A stretch of DNA of 11,326 bases from Pseudomonadota bacterium (GCA_023436825.1 JAEZHS010000741.1:1-11326); one strand, 5' to 3'; shown: positions 1-6,374, counted from the first letter of the stretch. Numbers and translations are program-made. Notes: generated from the letters alone by a model not told the origin.

Positions 1-60
1 GGTAGTGCTGGTGGCGGTAGTGCTGGTGGCGGTAGTGCTGGCGGTGGTGGTGCTGGCGGT
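1..60 (+). repeat. 15-bp tandem repeat coding for GSAGG units
   Basis: Four consecutive 15-bp units are visible. The first two (1-15 and 16-30, GGTAGTGCTGGTGGC) are identical. The third (31-45) differs at two bases and the fourth (46-60) at three. Degenerate copies continue downstream. The array begins at or before the window edge, so its true copy number is unknown. Near-identity at third codon positions implies recent duplication rather than only protein-level constraint. Confidence 0.8.
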
Positions 61-591
61 GGCGGAGCCGGCACTAGTGGCGGCGGCAGTTCCGGCGCAG
101 GAGCCGGTGGCGGAGCAAGTGCCGGAGGAGCCGGTGCGAGCGGAGCTGGTAACGGCGGCGCGGCCAGCGCCGCGGCGGCCGGCGTTGGCGGAGTTGCAGG
201 CGGAGCGGCTACGGCCGGTGTGGGCAATGGCGCAACGGCCGCCAGCGTCGGCGCAGCCGGTGTAGGCGCAACGAGCGTCGGCGGCGCCAGTGGTCAAAGT
301 TCGGTCGGTCCATCGAACCTTGCCGGTCCCCCCAGCGTCGGCATAGCCACGGGCAGTGGCGCCAGCGTCGGGGCGGCAAACGGTGCGGCCTCGGGAGCGT
401 CCGGCGCAGGGTCGGGAGGTTTCAGCGACTGGTCGTGGAGCGGCTTCGTGGCTGCCTCCCCGCGCGATCAGGAGAAGCGCGGCAGCTACCAGCTCCAGGC
501 CGTGTACTTCCGGCGCGATCTCTTCAAGAGCACTGCGGACTGCCTCACGGCGGCGAGCAGCCAGGGATTGCCGCTCGACCTCTGCCGTTGA
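1..591 (+). CDS. Gly/Ala/Ser-rich repetitive protein, C-terminal part (5' truncated)
   Basis: The frame is open from the first base to a TGA at 589-591, giving 196 visible residues; the start lies outside the window. The first ~60 residues are almost only Gly, Ser and Ala (GSAGG-type pentapeptides). A second low-complexity stretch (about 60-140) is richer in Ala, Val and Ser with recurring SVG(A/G) units. From about residue 141 the composition changes abruptly to an ordinary ~56-residue tail with Trp and Tyr, many charged residues and two cysteines near the C-terminus (one about 13 residues before the end, one penultimate). Such a layout fits a surface or envelope-associated protein with a flexible repeat stalk and a small folded tail, but no known domain is recognised and no function can be given. 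It converges on the next gene with 21 bp between the stops. Confidence 0.75.
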   Translation, partial: GSAGGGSAGGGSAGGGGAGGGGAGTSGGGSSGAGAGGGASAGGAGASGAGNGGAASAAAAGVGGVAGGAATAGVGNGATAASVGAAGVGATSVGGASGQSSVGPSNLAGPPSVGIATGSGASVGAANGAASGASGAGSGGFSDWSWSGFVAASPRDQEKRGSYQLQAVYFRRDLFKSTADCLTAASSQGLPLDLCR

Positions 592-612
592 CTGGAATTG
601 AGTCACGCGGTG

Positions 613-1173
613 TCAGCGGACGGCAGGCCGAAGCCGCGCATTATCGATGAAAGCAGAAATATCGACATCGCGTATGGCCTTCCCCGGCGGCGCGCAGAGC
701 ACGCCCCCCATCAGCGAGTCGTATCCGCCGCGCTGCGGCCGGCCTACGCGCCGGAAGCCGAGGCAGCTCCGCCCCGCCCTCCCATCCTTGAAGGTTACGT
801 AGTCGGTTTCCTTATAGCGGACGACCTGGGATATCTGCGTGACCGACTTTCCGTTCTCGAAGATCCACTTCACGAAGTCGGCCGTCGTCTCGTCAGCGGA
901 AAGATAAGCGAAAGTGTTCTGGGCCTCCCACAGGAACAGGTGCACGTAGTAGCCGTCCCGGCTCGTTCCAAAGGCGGCCCATTGGCGGAACACGCCGATA
1001 TTGCCTTCGCCGGTCACGACGTTGGTGGCCCGGCATTTCAACCCCGCCCAGGCGGCGATGCGCGACTGCTGGCAGTCCATGTCCGACCAAGTATAACGCC
1101 TCGCTTGGGCCGTAGCCGCTCCGCTGCCGGCAAGCAAGGCAACCAAGCACGCCAGCGACATGACGATCCGCAT
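613..1173 (-). CDS. Secreted/periplasmic protein of unknown function, four mature cysteines
   Basis: This is a 186-residue protein with a clear Sec signal peptide: Arg2, a hydrophobic core at about 4-20, and an A-Q-A cleavage site near residue 24. The mature part contains exactly four cysteines (C34, C47, C137, C160), which could form two periplasmic disulfides. Aromatic-rich segments (YYVHLFLWEAQ around 75-85 and FVKWIF at 100-105) suggest a compact beta-rich domain, but I recognise no family. The ATG at 1173 is preferred over the in-frame TTG at 1185 because a GGGAA stretch sits about 7 bases upstream of the ATG. The gene stands alone: it converges with the Gly-rich gene and is separated from the serine acetyltransferase gene by ~195 bp carrying hairpins. 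Confidence 0.75.
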   Translation of the reverse strand: MRIVMSLACLVALLAGSGAATAQARRYTWSDMDCQQSRIAAWAGLKCRATNVVTGEGNIGVFRQWAAFGTSRDGYYVHLFLWEAQNTFAYLSADETTADFVKWIFENGKSVTQISQVVRYKETDYVTFKDGRAGRSCLGFRRVGRPQRGGYDSLMGGVLCAPPGKAIRDVDISAFIDNARLRPAVR

Positions 1174-1304
1174 TGACGTTCCCAAGGGGCGCGTTCGAGC
1201 GCCCGGGCCGCCATTCGCCCGGGGCCAATACCTCGCGCCCGTGCCCTACGAACGTTTCACGAGCTCAGAATGTTGCTCTGTGCGCTTTCGGACGGAACAG
1301 TCAT

Positions 1305-1353
1305 CGCGCTCTCGGGAGCGCGGAAAGCGGAATCGACATATGTCGATTTCCGC
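1305..1353 (-). terminator. Two adjacent hairpins, probable 3' end of the serine acetyltransferase operon
   Basis: Just beyond the stop of the acetyltransferase gene (16 bp in - direction) lies a 27-base near-perfect palindrome (1327-1353) with core TCGACATATGTCGA, GCGGAA/TTCCGC flanks and one unpaired T. On the - strand it is followed by only a short TTT. A second perfect hairpin follows at 1305-1322 (CGCGCTC / GAGCGCG, 4-base loop TCGG). The position suits transcription termination, but a proper U-tract is missing, so it may be rho-assisted, a 3'-end stabiliser or a protein-binding palindrome. Confidence 0.45.
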
Positions 1354-1368
1354 GTCGGGGGCCCGCGA

Positions 1369-2304
1369 TCAGCCCTGACGGTCGGGTTCGTTGCTGCGCA
1401 CCTGCGCCTGGGTGATGTGGCTGTTGGGCGGGACACTGTGGGTCAACCAGACGCTGCCGCCGATCGTCGAGCCGCGCCCGACGGTGATGCGGCCGAGCAC
1501 CGTGGCGCCGGCGTAGATCACGACGTCGTCCTCCACGATGGGATGGCGCAGGCGGCCCTTGATCAGGGTGCCGCTATCGTCGGCCGGGAAGCTACGCGCC
1601 CCCAGGGTCACCGCCTGGTAGAGCCGCACGCGCTCGCCGATGATGGCGGTCTCGCCGACGACCACGCCGGTGCCGTGGTCGATGAAGAAGCTGCCGCCGA
1701 TCTGGGCTCCCGGATGGATGTCGATGCCGGTCAGCGAATGGGCGATCTCGCTGATATACCGGGCGAGAAAGCGGGCGCCGAGCTTGTGCAGCGCATGCGC
1801 CAGCCGGTGATGGATGATCGCCGTCATGCCGGGATAGACCAGCAGGATCTCGGAATAGCCGGTCGCGGCCGGATCGCCGGCATAGGCCGCCCGCAGGTCG
1901 CTGACCAGCAGGCCGCGGATCTCAGGCAGGCCGGCGGCGAGTTCGCGGGTGATCTCGCACGCGCGGCGGGCCAGCTCCTCGTCCGACGGCGGGGATTCGG
2001 CGGCGAAGGGCAGCGTGCCGCGCAGATGCTCGCAGAGCTCCGGCAGCGCCCGCGCGAGCACGCCGGCGACGAAGTCGTCGATCATCTCTCCCGTCACGGC
2101 GCCGTTGCCGAGCTTGCCGTAATGGGCCGGAAAGAGCGCCATGGTGAGCCGGCCGAGCGTCGCGACGATGGCCTCGCGCGACGGCGGCGGCCGCACCGGT
2201 CCGCGATAGCGCACATTGTGCAGGACGTCGCGCGATTGCCGCAGGCCGGCAACGATCGCGCCGATGTCGAAATCCGCCGGAGCGGCGATCTGGGAATCTG
2301 GCAT
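1369..2304 (-). CDS. cysE: Serine O-acetyltransferase, EpsC type
   Basis: This 311-residue protein would transfer acetyl from acetyl-CoA to L-serine, giving O-acetylserine for cysteine synthesis in the cytoplasm. The N-terminal ~130 residues are helical. The C-terminal half is a left-handed beta-helix of hexapeptide repeats. Landmark residues expected of the family are visible: D144 in AYAGDP, H197 in DIHPGA, the D209-H210 pair in FIDHGTGVVVGETA, and H254 in RLRHP followed by VEDDVVIYAGATVLG. The extreme C-terminus (SNEPDRQG) lacks the terminal Ile used by enteric CysE to dock into CysK, so the classical cysteine synthase complex is not expected. The ATG at 2304 has a strong AGAGGTGA Shine-Dalgarno 5 bases upstream; an in-frame TTG 30 bases earlier does not. 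It is the last gene of the putative cysteine-attenuated operon, 48 bp after the CmcJ-type gene. Confidence 0.92.
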   Translation of the reverse strand: MPDSQIAAPADFDIGAIVAGLRQSRDVLHNVRYRGPVRPPPSREAIVATLGRLTMALFPAHYGKLGNGAVTGEMIDDFVAGVLARALPELCEHLRGTLPFAAESPPSDEELARRACEITRELAAGLPEIRGLLVSDLRAAYAGDPAATGYSEILLVYPGMTAIIHHRLAHALHKLGARFLARYISEIAHSLTGIDIHPGAQIGGSFFIDHGTGVVVGETAIIGERVRLYQAVTLGARSFPADDSGTLIKGRLRHPIVEDDVVIYAGATVLGRITVGRGSTIGGSVWLTHSVPPNSHITQAQVRSNEPDRQG

Positions 2305-2352
2305 GCGCGTCACCTCTTTGGGACTGCGAATCAATCGCGGCCCAACACAAAC

Positions 2353-3174
2353 TCAGTCGCCCGGCGGAAAGAACACCAGGGCGCGCGCCTCGATGCTCTC
2401 GCGTGGCGGCGCGCCCACCGCCAGCGGATTGTCGAACGACGTATGGAACGACAGCCGGGCCCGGCCGTCGTTGGCGCTGTCGTGCACGCGAATCAGGATC
2501 GCCTCCTCGGGCTGCTGTTCCGAGAAGTAGTACCAGCGATGGCCGGGCTTGTACTCGACCGACGAGGTCTCGCCGCGGACATGCGGGTAGACGAGATCGC
2601 TGGCGATGAGATCGTCGTCGGTGAAGGTCCGGGCGTCGCAGAGGGCAAGCGGCGAATCGAGCACCGGTCCGCGGATCGGCCGCCATACATTGATGACGCC
2701 GAAGCGATGCTTCAGCAGCTCGTCGGCGTCGCCGCCGAGATGATCGCGAACACGGCGCGGTGCGGAGTTCACCGTATGGTCGTTGTGCACCCTTCGGGAC
2801 GGCTCGCGCGCGCCCTTGAGGGCGGCGTTGCGCACGGTGTGGTCGAAGACGAACACCCGGCTCACGCCGAGCTCGGTGCGCAGCAGCTGCTCGACCTCGG
2901 GATAGTAGGTCCGCCTGACCTCGTCGTCGGAGTAGAAGTTGCGCACCTGCGAGGGCCGCCTGACCAGCTGGAAGCCGTTGCGGTCGAGCGAGAACTCCTG
3001 CTCGCGGCCGCGGGCGTCTTCGATGCGGATCTCGCGTGGATCGTCGATACCGTTCCACTGCGGGACACCGGGCGGCGGATCTTCGACGTAGCGCACAGGC
3101 CTTTCCGGGCCGCGCTTCAGGTAATGCAGGGTCGTGGTGAGGGACTTGGCTTGCGAAGCAACATCGAGCGGCAT
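2353..3174 (-). CDS. CmcJ/NvfI (AsaB-like) family oxidoreductase
   Basis: This is a 273-residue cytoplasmic protein with the hallmarks of the CmcJ/NvfI/AsaB family, whose members hydroxylate, desaturate or otherwise modify natural products, mostly in fungi and actinomycetes. Visible signatures, in order, are FDHTVR (110-115), VHNDHT (129-134), VINVWRPIRGPVLDSPLALCDART (160-183), FHTSFDNP (243-250) and PPRESIEARALVF (256-268). H130, D132 and H244 could form an HxD...H iron-binding triad as in Fe(II)/2-oxoglutarate enzymes; this is inference. The ATG at 3174 has GTGGAG about 8 bases upstream. It lies between a small gene (103 bp upstream) and serine acetyltransferase (48 bp downstream) on the same strand. 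The substrate is unknown; placement with a cysteine-biosynthesis enzyme suggests a sulfur- or amino-acid-related substrate. No NRPS or PKS gene is present in the window. Confidence 0.85.
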   Translation of the reverse strand: MPLDVASQAKSLTTTLHYLKRGPERPVRYVEDPPPGVPQWNGIDDPREIRIEDARGREQEFSLDRNGFQLVRRPSQVRNFYSDDEVRRTYYPEVEQLLRTELGVSRVFVFDHTVRNAALKGAREPSRRVHNDHTVNSAPRRVRDHLGGDADELLKHRFGVINVWRPIRGPVLDSPLALCDARTFTDDDLIASDLVYPHVRGETSSVEYKPGHRWYYFSEQQPEEAILIRVHDSANDGRARLSFHTSFDNPLAVGAPPRESIEARALVFFPPGD

Positions 3175-3277
3175 GGAAACAACTCCACTTGCTGGTTGAC
3201 GAATTCATCTTCCGATCAGCGCCGGCTCTCCAGCGAGATTCGTTGACGCGTCGGATAAGCCCTGGTCCTGCGAACGC

Positions 3278-3529
3278 TCACGGCGCACCCGGCTTGATCA
3301 GGACGCTGTGCGCCGGCGATCCGCCGATCGAGAGCCAGCCCTTGGCCGAGGCGAAAGCCACGGCGGCATCGACGGTGCAGAAATCCTCGACGCCGAGGCG
3401 ATCGCGAATGCGATCGATGCGGACCCAGGCCTCGTGCTCCTTGCGGACGTCACGCACGGCCTGGCACACGCGCGACGCCAGGGCATCGAGGGTGAGGTTC
3501 CGGCTGAAATCGGTCCGATGCACAGGCAT
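3278..3529 (-). CDS. Small conserved-looking protein (83 aa), possible winged-helix fold
   Basis: This 83-residue protein is of unknown family. Residues 12-34 form a probable amphipathic helix. IDRIRDRLGV (38-47) and TVDAAVAFASAKGW (52-65) resemble the two helices of a helix-turn-helix, followed by LSIGG...HSVLI (66-78), which could be a beta wing. The reading is by eye and could equally describe a non-DNA-binding adaptor. The ATG at 3529 has GGAG 7 bases upstream; longer in-frame starts would translate through the intrinsic terminator, so they are rejected. It is the first structural gene after the Cys-codon leader and terminator and is transcribed towards the oxidoreductase and the serine acetyltransferase genes, with which it probably forms one operon. 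Confidence 0.75.
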   Translation of the reverse strand: MPVHRTDFSRNLTLDALASRVCQAVRDVRKEHEAWVRIDRIRDRLGVEDFCTVDAAVAFASAKGWLSIGGSPAHSVLIKPGAP

Positions 3530-3562
3530 GCGGTTCTCCGACAGAAGAACTGACAGGACGGG

Positions 3563-3593
3563 AAGAAAAAAGAACGGCGCAGGCATGCGCCGT
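3563..3593 (-). terminator. Intrinsic terminator in the leader (attenuator)
   Basis: On the - strand an 8-bp perfect GC-rich stem (ACGGCGCA / TGCGCCGT, loop TGCC) is followed directly by TCTTTTTTCTT, the classical rho-independent layout. It begins 7 bases after the stop of the Cys-rich leader peptide and ends about 33 bases before the ATG of the 83-residue gene. It therefore sits in the 5' leader, not behind a gene, which is what an attenuator looks like. A possible competing pairing is UGCUGUCG (3608-3615, within the Cys codons) with CGGCGCA (3586-3592, 5' arm), with one bulge and one G-U pair. Confidence 0.85.
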
Positions 3594-3600
3594 GAAGGGC

Positions 3601-3651
3601 TCAGCCGCGACAGCAACAGGAACGAAGCGATGGGATGAGGTTGCCGGCCAT
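3601..3651 (-). CDS. Cys-rich leader peptide of an attenuator
   Basis: A 16-codon frame reads MAGNLIPSLRSCCCRG and then TGA. Three consecutive Cys codons (TGT TGC TGT, 3610-3618) lie four codons before the stop (Cys 12-14, then Arg and Gly). The stop is 7 bases upstream of an intrinsic terminator that precedes an operon ending in serine acetyltransferase. By analogy with amino-acid attenuators, the run would act as a sensor of charged tRNA-Cys. There is no clear Shine-Dalgarno; the ATG lies inside a small inverted repeat (ATGTT-TGC-AACAT, 3649-3661). An in-frame TTG at 3693 would give a 30-residue version with two further cysteines (TGT, TGC). The coding assignment rests on context, since so short a frame has no statistical weight by itself. 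Confidence 0.65.
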   Translation of the reverse strand: MAGNLIPSLRSCCCRG

Positions 3652-3934
3652 GTTGCAAACATCGGCACAGGAACGGTCGGGGTAAATGGTCAAGAAAACC
3701 AAAGATGAGGCCGTTCGGGAAAGCCTATTCTACTTCGTCGCCGCACAGCGAAGACCGACCGTAGCCAAGCAAAGGGCGGTCACCTGCAGCTGACGCCCTT
3801 CTCTACCTGCGGGCGCATTTGCGACTTGGTCAGCTACTGGACTACGATTGGGTTCCCGAATCGTGCCGATGGTCCGCCGGCGACGCCAGCTCCAGTGCCC
3901 CTTCCTCAGCGCCATGAGGAATGCGCAATGGACA
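3652..3934. other. Gene-free interval (~280 bp) with several inverted repeats
   Basis: No convincing gene is seen here. Three inverted repeats stand out. At 3902-3921, TTCCTCA/TGAGGAA has a 6-base loop, 14 bp past the stop of the SDR gene. At 3844-3864, ACGATTGGG pairs with CCC(G)AATCGT with one bulge, and more distant GGAC/GTCC arms lie on either side. At 3772-3800, AAGGGCG(G)TCA pairs with TGACGCCCTT around a PstI-like CTGCAG. None has a U-tract on the - strand, so they are not ordinary terminators. They may be a degraded mobile or REP-like element, 3'-end structures of the upstream operon, or a structured RNA. Confidence 0.5.
3688..3732 (-). promoter_or_regulatory. Candidate promoter region of the leader-controlled operon (weak)
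   Basis: On the - strand TAGAAT (3727-3732, 5 of 6 to the -10 consensus) would place a start about 70 bases before the leader ATG, but no good -35 is found 16-18 bases upstream of it. Alternatively TTGACC (3688-3693) matches a -35, with no good -10 at the right distance; in that case the leader would be nearly leaderless. Neither is convincing, so only the region is indicated. Confidence 0.25.
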
Positions 3935-4711
3935 CTAAAGGGCGTAGCCACCATCGACCATCAAGGTCTGGCCGGTGATGTAGCTGGCTGCGTCAGAAGC
4001 GAGGAAGGCGACCGCCTGGGCAATTTCCGATGCGTGCCCCAAGCGCGCCAACGCGACCGAGCGCTTCGTGGCCTCGATGAAGCTTTCGTCAAAGTCGCCT
4101 CGAGCCATCAATTCATGGAACATGCCATCGTCGATCAATCCTACGGCCACCATGTTGGCACGAATTCCGTGGCGCCCTTCCTCAGATGCAATGCCACGAA
4201 CGACCGATTCTAGTGCAGCCTTGGGAGCTGAAGACAGCACGTCCTTCTTGGCATAGCGACGGATTGCCGGCGTACCGAGGCAGATTGCTACCCCTTGTGT
4301 CGCGCGAAGTCCCGGCAGCGCGTGATGCAGGAAATTGTACGCACCGAAGAGATCCGTCCCCACGGTGCGCTCGAACAGAGACGGGTCGAGACTGCTGATG
4401 TAGCGCATGTCGATGTAAGGGCCAGCAGCGTACACGGCCGTGTGCAGTCCCCCGAAGATCGTCCGCACGGTGTCATGAAATGCCGCCACGGCATCCGGCT
4501 TGCGCAAGTCGACCTGAAAGGCGGCAGCACGGTCGGCCCCGCCCAGCTCCTCGACCAGTTCTTCCGCCGGTGCGCGGTTTCGGTTCCAGGTGACCGCGAT
4601 TCGAGCACCCGCCTCGGCCAAGACTCGAGCGATAGCGCGCCCCAAGCCGCCGGATCCGCCGGCGATCGCGACTGCACCGGTTTGGTACCGCTGGGCGGCG
4701 AAGGCAGTCAC
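3935..4711 (-). CDS. Short-chain dehydrogenase/reductase-like protein with altered catalytic residues
   Basis: This is a 258-residue Rossmann-fold SDR with the nucleotide-binding motif GGSGGLG (18-24), an acidic D68 after the second strand, AAG (95-97), a normal SDR C-terminus (YITGQTLMVDGGYAL) and typical length. The active site is unusual. The YxxxK motif reads SSAPK (160-164), so the Tyr is Ser while Lys164 stays; the Ser 13 residues earlier is Thr147; and the Asn of the tetrad appears as Asp120. It may therefore be a weak or non-classical reductase, a binding protein, or use another residue such as Y153. The GTG start at 4711 overlaps the TGA of the acyl-CoA synthetase (GTGA) and has AAGGAG 7 bases upstream, implying translational coupling. 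It is the last gene of the binding protein-ligase-SDR operon. Confidence 0.85.
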   Translation of the reverse strand: MTAFAAQRYQTGAVAIAGGSGGLGRAIARVLAEAGARIAVTWNRNRAPAEELVEELGGADRAAAFQVDLRKPDAVAAFHDTVRTIFGGLHTAVYAAGPYIDMRYISSLDPSLFERTVGTDLFGAYNFLHHALPGLRATQGVAICLGTPAIRRYAKKDVLSSAPKAALESVVRGIASEEGRHGIRANMVAVGLIDDGMFHELMARGDFDESFIEATKRSVALARLGHASEIAQAVAFLASDAASYITGQTLMVDGGYAL

Positions 4712-6363
4712 GCCGCCTCTCCTTCCCCCTTTGATTCCAGAAAGTGGCGGCGCGTGACTTCCCGCAGTTTCACCTTCTGCACCTTGCCCGATGGTGTCAT
4801 GGGGAACTCATCTACGACGAAGACGTGACGCGGTATTTTGAAACTGGCCACGCGGCCGTAACAATGGCGATGCACGGCCGCCGCATCAGGAGCCACTGCG
4901 TCGCGGGCGACAATGAGAAACGCCGCGGCGACCTCGTTCAACCGTTCATCGGGATAGGCGACGACCGATGCGTCCTGCACACCAGGCATTTCCAGCAGCA
5001 GCGCCTCGACCTCGGCCGGGGCGACGTTTTCGCCGCCGACCTTGAGCATATCCTTGTAGCGTCCGGTAAAACGCAGATAACCGTCCTGCCGCAAGTACCC
5101 GGCATCGCCGGTCCGCAGGAAGCCGTCGGGCAGAAGGGCCGCCGCCGTCTCCTCGGGCATTTTCCAGTATCCCTTCATCAGCGAGTAGCTGCGCACCTGG
5201 ATCTCTCCCAATGTGCCGGTGGGACAGGGCATCCCCGTGTCGGGATCAACGATGCGCACGTCAACACCGGGCAGCGGAAAGCCGGAGGCCTCGCTGCGCT
5301 GCTCGTCGTCGCAGTCGAGGAAGCCCGCGGTGATGCCGGCCCACGTCTCGGTCATCCCGAACGACGGATAGATCGGGCAGAACTCCACGTGGGCCCGCTG
5401 AACGATGGCAACGCAATTGTCCGGCCCCGAAGGAAAGCTGCCCATCCGCAGGCTGGAGATGTCGCGACGACGGCGCTCCTGAGCCTCGATCAGATCGCGG
5501 TAGTGCGGATCGAAACCGTGCACGATGGTGGCTCTCTCGCGCTCGATGAGATCGAGCACCTCCTCCGGTTCGAACGTCTCCATCAGTATCTGCGACGCAC
5601 CGAGAGCGACGGACGGTACGGTGACGAAGCCGATCGCATAGAGATGGAACAGCGGCAGGTAGTGCATCTGCACGTCGCGAAACGTGGTTCCCCAGATCAC
5701 CGAGCGAAGGATGCAGAGACGGACACCGGCATGAGTGAGCATCGCCCCCTTGGCGTTGCCGGTGGTGCCCGACGTGTAGACGATCATCGCCAGGTCCGAG
5801 ACGGCGACCGCGCCGGCACATGCCGCGACAGCGGCTCGATCTGCAGGGCCGGCCTGCACCAGCAGCGCCGCCAGGGGCTCGGCTGCTTCCAACCGCGCCT
5901 CATCCACGGAAATGAGACGGCGGAGCGCGGGATAGGAAGCGCTCTGGACGCCACCGGCCGGCCGTCGCTGCAGATCCGGGAGGACTTCAGCAAGGAGCGC
6001 ACCGTAGTCAACCGGACCGGACCGCTCGGCATAGATCAGCGCGTTGCATTCCGATTGGGCAAGGCAATAGGCCATGTCCCGCGAGCGGTAGCGCGTATTG
6101 AGCGGAACGGCGACGGCGCCCAGGCGACCGATCGCCAGTAACAGGAAAATGTAGCAAGGCCGGTTGGTGAACCACAGCCCGATCCGGTCCCCTCGCCCGA
6201 GGCCTGCCTTCATCAAGGCCCATGCATGGCGGTCGACCTCCTCATCGAGCTGACGGAAGGTCCACCGCGCCTCGCCATGGACGAGAGCCTCACGGTCGGG
6301 CCAGCTCGCGCCGGCTCGTGCGGCGAGATCACCGAGCCGGAGGTCGCCGAACAGGTCGATCAT
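4708..6363 (-). CDS. AMP-dependent acyl-CoA synthetase/ligase
   Basis: This 551-residue cytoplasmic member of the ANL superfamily would activate a carboxylic acid with ATP to the acyl-adenylate and then the CoA thioester. The family motifs are complete: YTSGTTGNAKG (196-206, phosphate binding), YPSFGMTET (332-340), LRTGD (416-420), GRYKDMLKVGGENVAP (434-449) and PSGK with the catalytic Lys527. The order matches medium/long-chain or aryl acyl-CoA ligases; the substrate cannot be read from sequence. The ATG at 6363 follows the stop of the binding-protein gene by 11 bp with a modest AGGG ribosome site inside the preceding stop region; a longer frame would run back into that gene. The stop overlaps the start of the next SDR by 4 bp. 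The context (uptake protein, SDRs, flavin monooxygenase, IclR) points to organic-acid catabolism. Confidence 0.93.
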   Translation of the reverse strand: MIDLFGDLRLGDLAARAGASWPDREALVHGEARWTFRQLDEEVDRHAWALMKAGLGRGDRIGLWFTNRPCYIFLLLAIGRLGAVAVPLNTRYRSRDMAYCLAQSECNALIYAERSGPVDYGALLAEVLPDLQRRPAGGVQSASYPALRRLISVDEARLEAAEPLAALLVQAGPADRAAVAACAGAVAVSDLAMIVYTSGTTGNAKGAMLTHAGVRLCILRSVIWGTTFRDVQMHYLPLFHLYAIGFVTVPSVALGASQILMETFEPEEVLDLIERERATIVHGFDPHYRDLIEAQERRRRDISSLRMGSFPSGPDNCVAIVQRAHVEFCPIYPSFGMTETWAGITAGFLDCDDEQRSEASGFPLPGVDVRIVDPDTGMPCPTGTLGEIQVRSYSLMKGYWKMPEETAAALLPDGFLRTGDAGYLRQDGYLRFTGRYKDMLKVGGENVAPAEVEALLLEMPGVQDASVVAYPDERLNEVAAAFLIVARDAVAPDAAAVHRHCYGRVASFKIPRHVFVVDEFPMTPSGKVQKVKLREVTRRHFLESKGEGEAA

Positions 6364-6374
6364 GGTTCGCAGCC

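Noticed and set aside
589..605. TGACT/AGTCA inverted repeat between the convergent genes at 591 and 613
   Set aside because: Only a 5-bp stem, overlapping the stop codon, with no U-tract; it cannot be distinguished from chance.
1270..3246. A 658-codon open frame on the + strand
   Set aside because: It lies antisense to serine acetyltransferase and the CmcJ-type gene, both with full family motifs and good ribosome sites. It is a high-GC shadow frame.
3238..3254. ATTCGTTGACGCGTCGG resembling the ATTCG operator
   Set aside because: Only the first half matches, there is no partner 20 bp away, and it lies within an unrelated operon.
3730..3954. 74-codon - strand frame overlapping the SDR stop
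   Set aside because: No ribosome site, Arg-rich low-complexity composition and hairpins inside; better regarded as non-coding.
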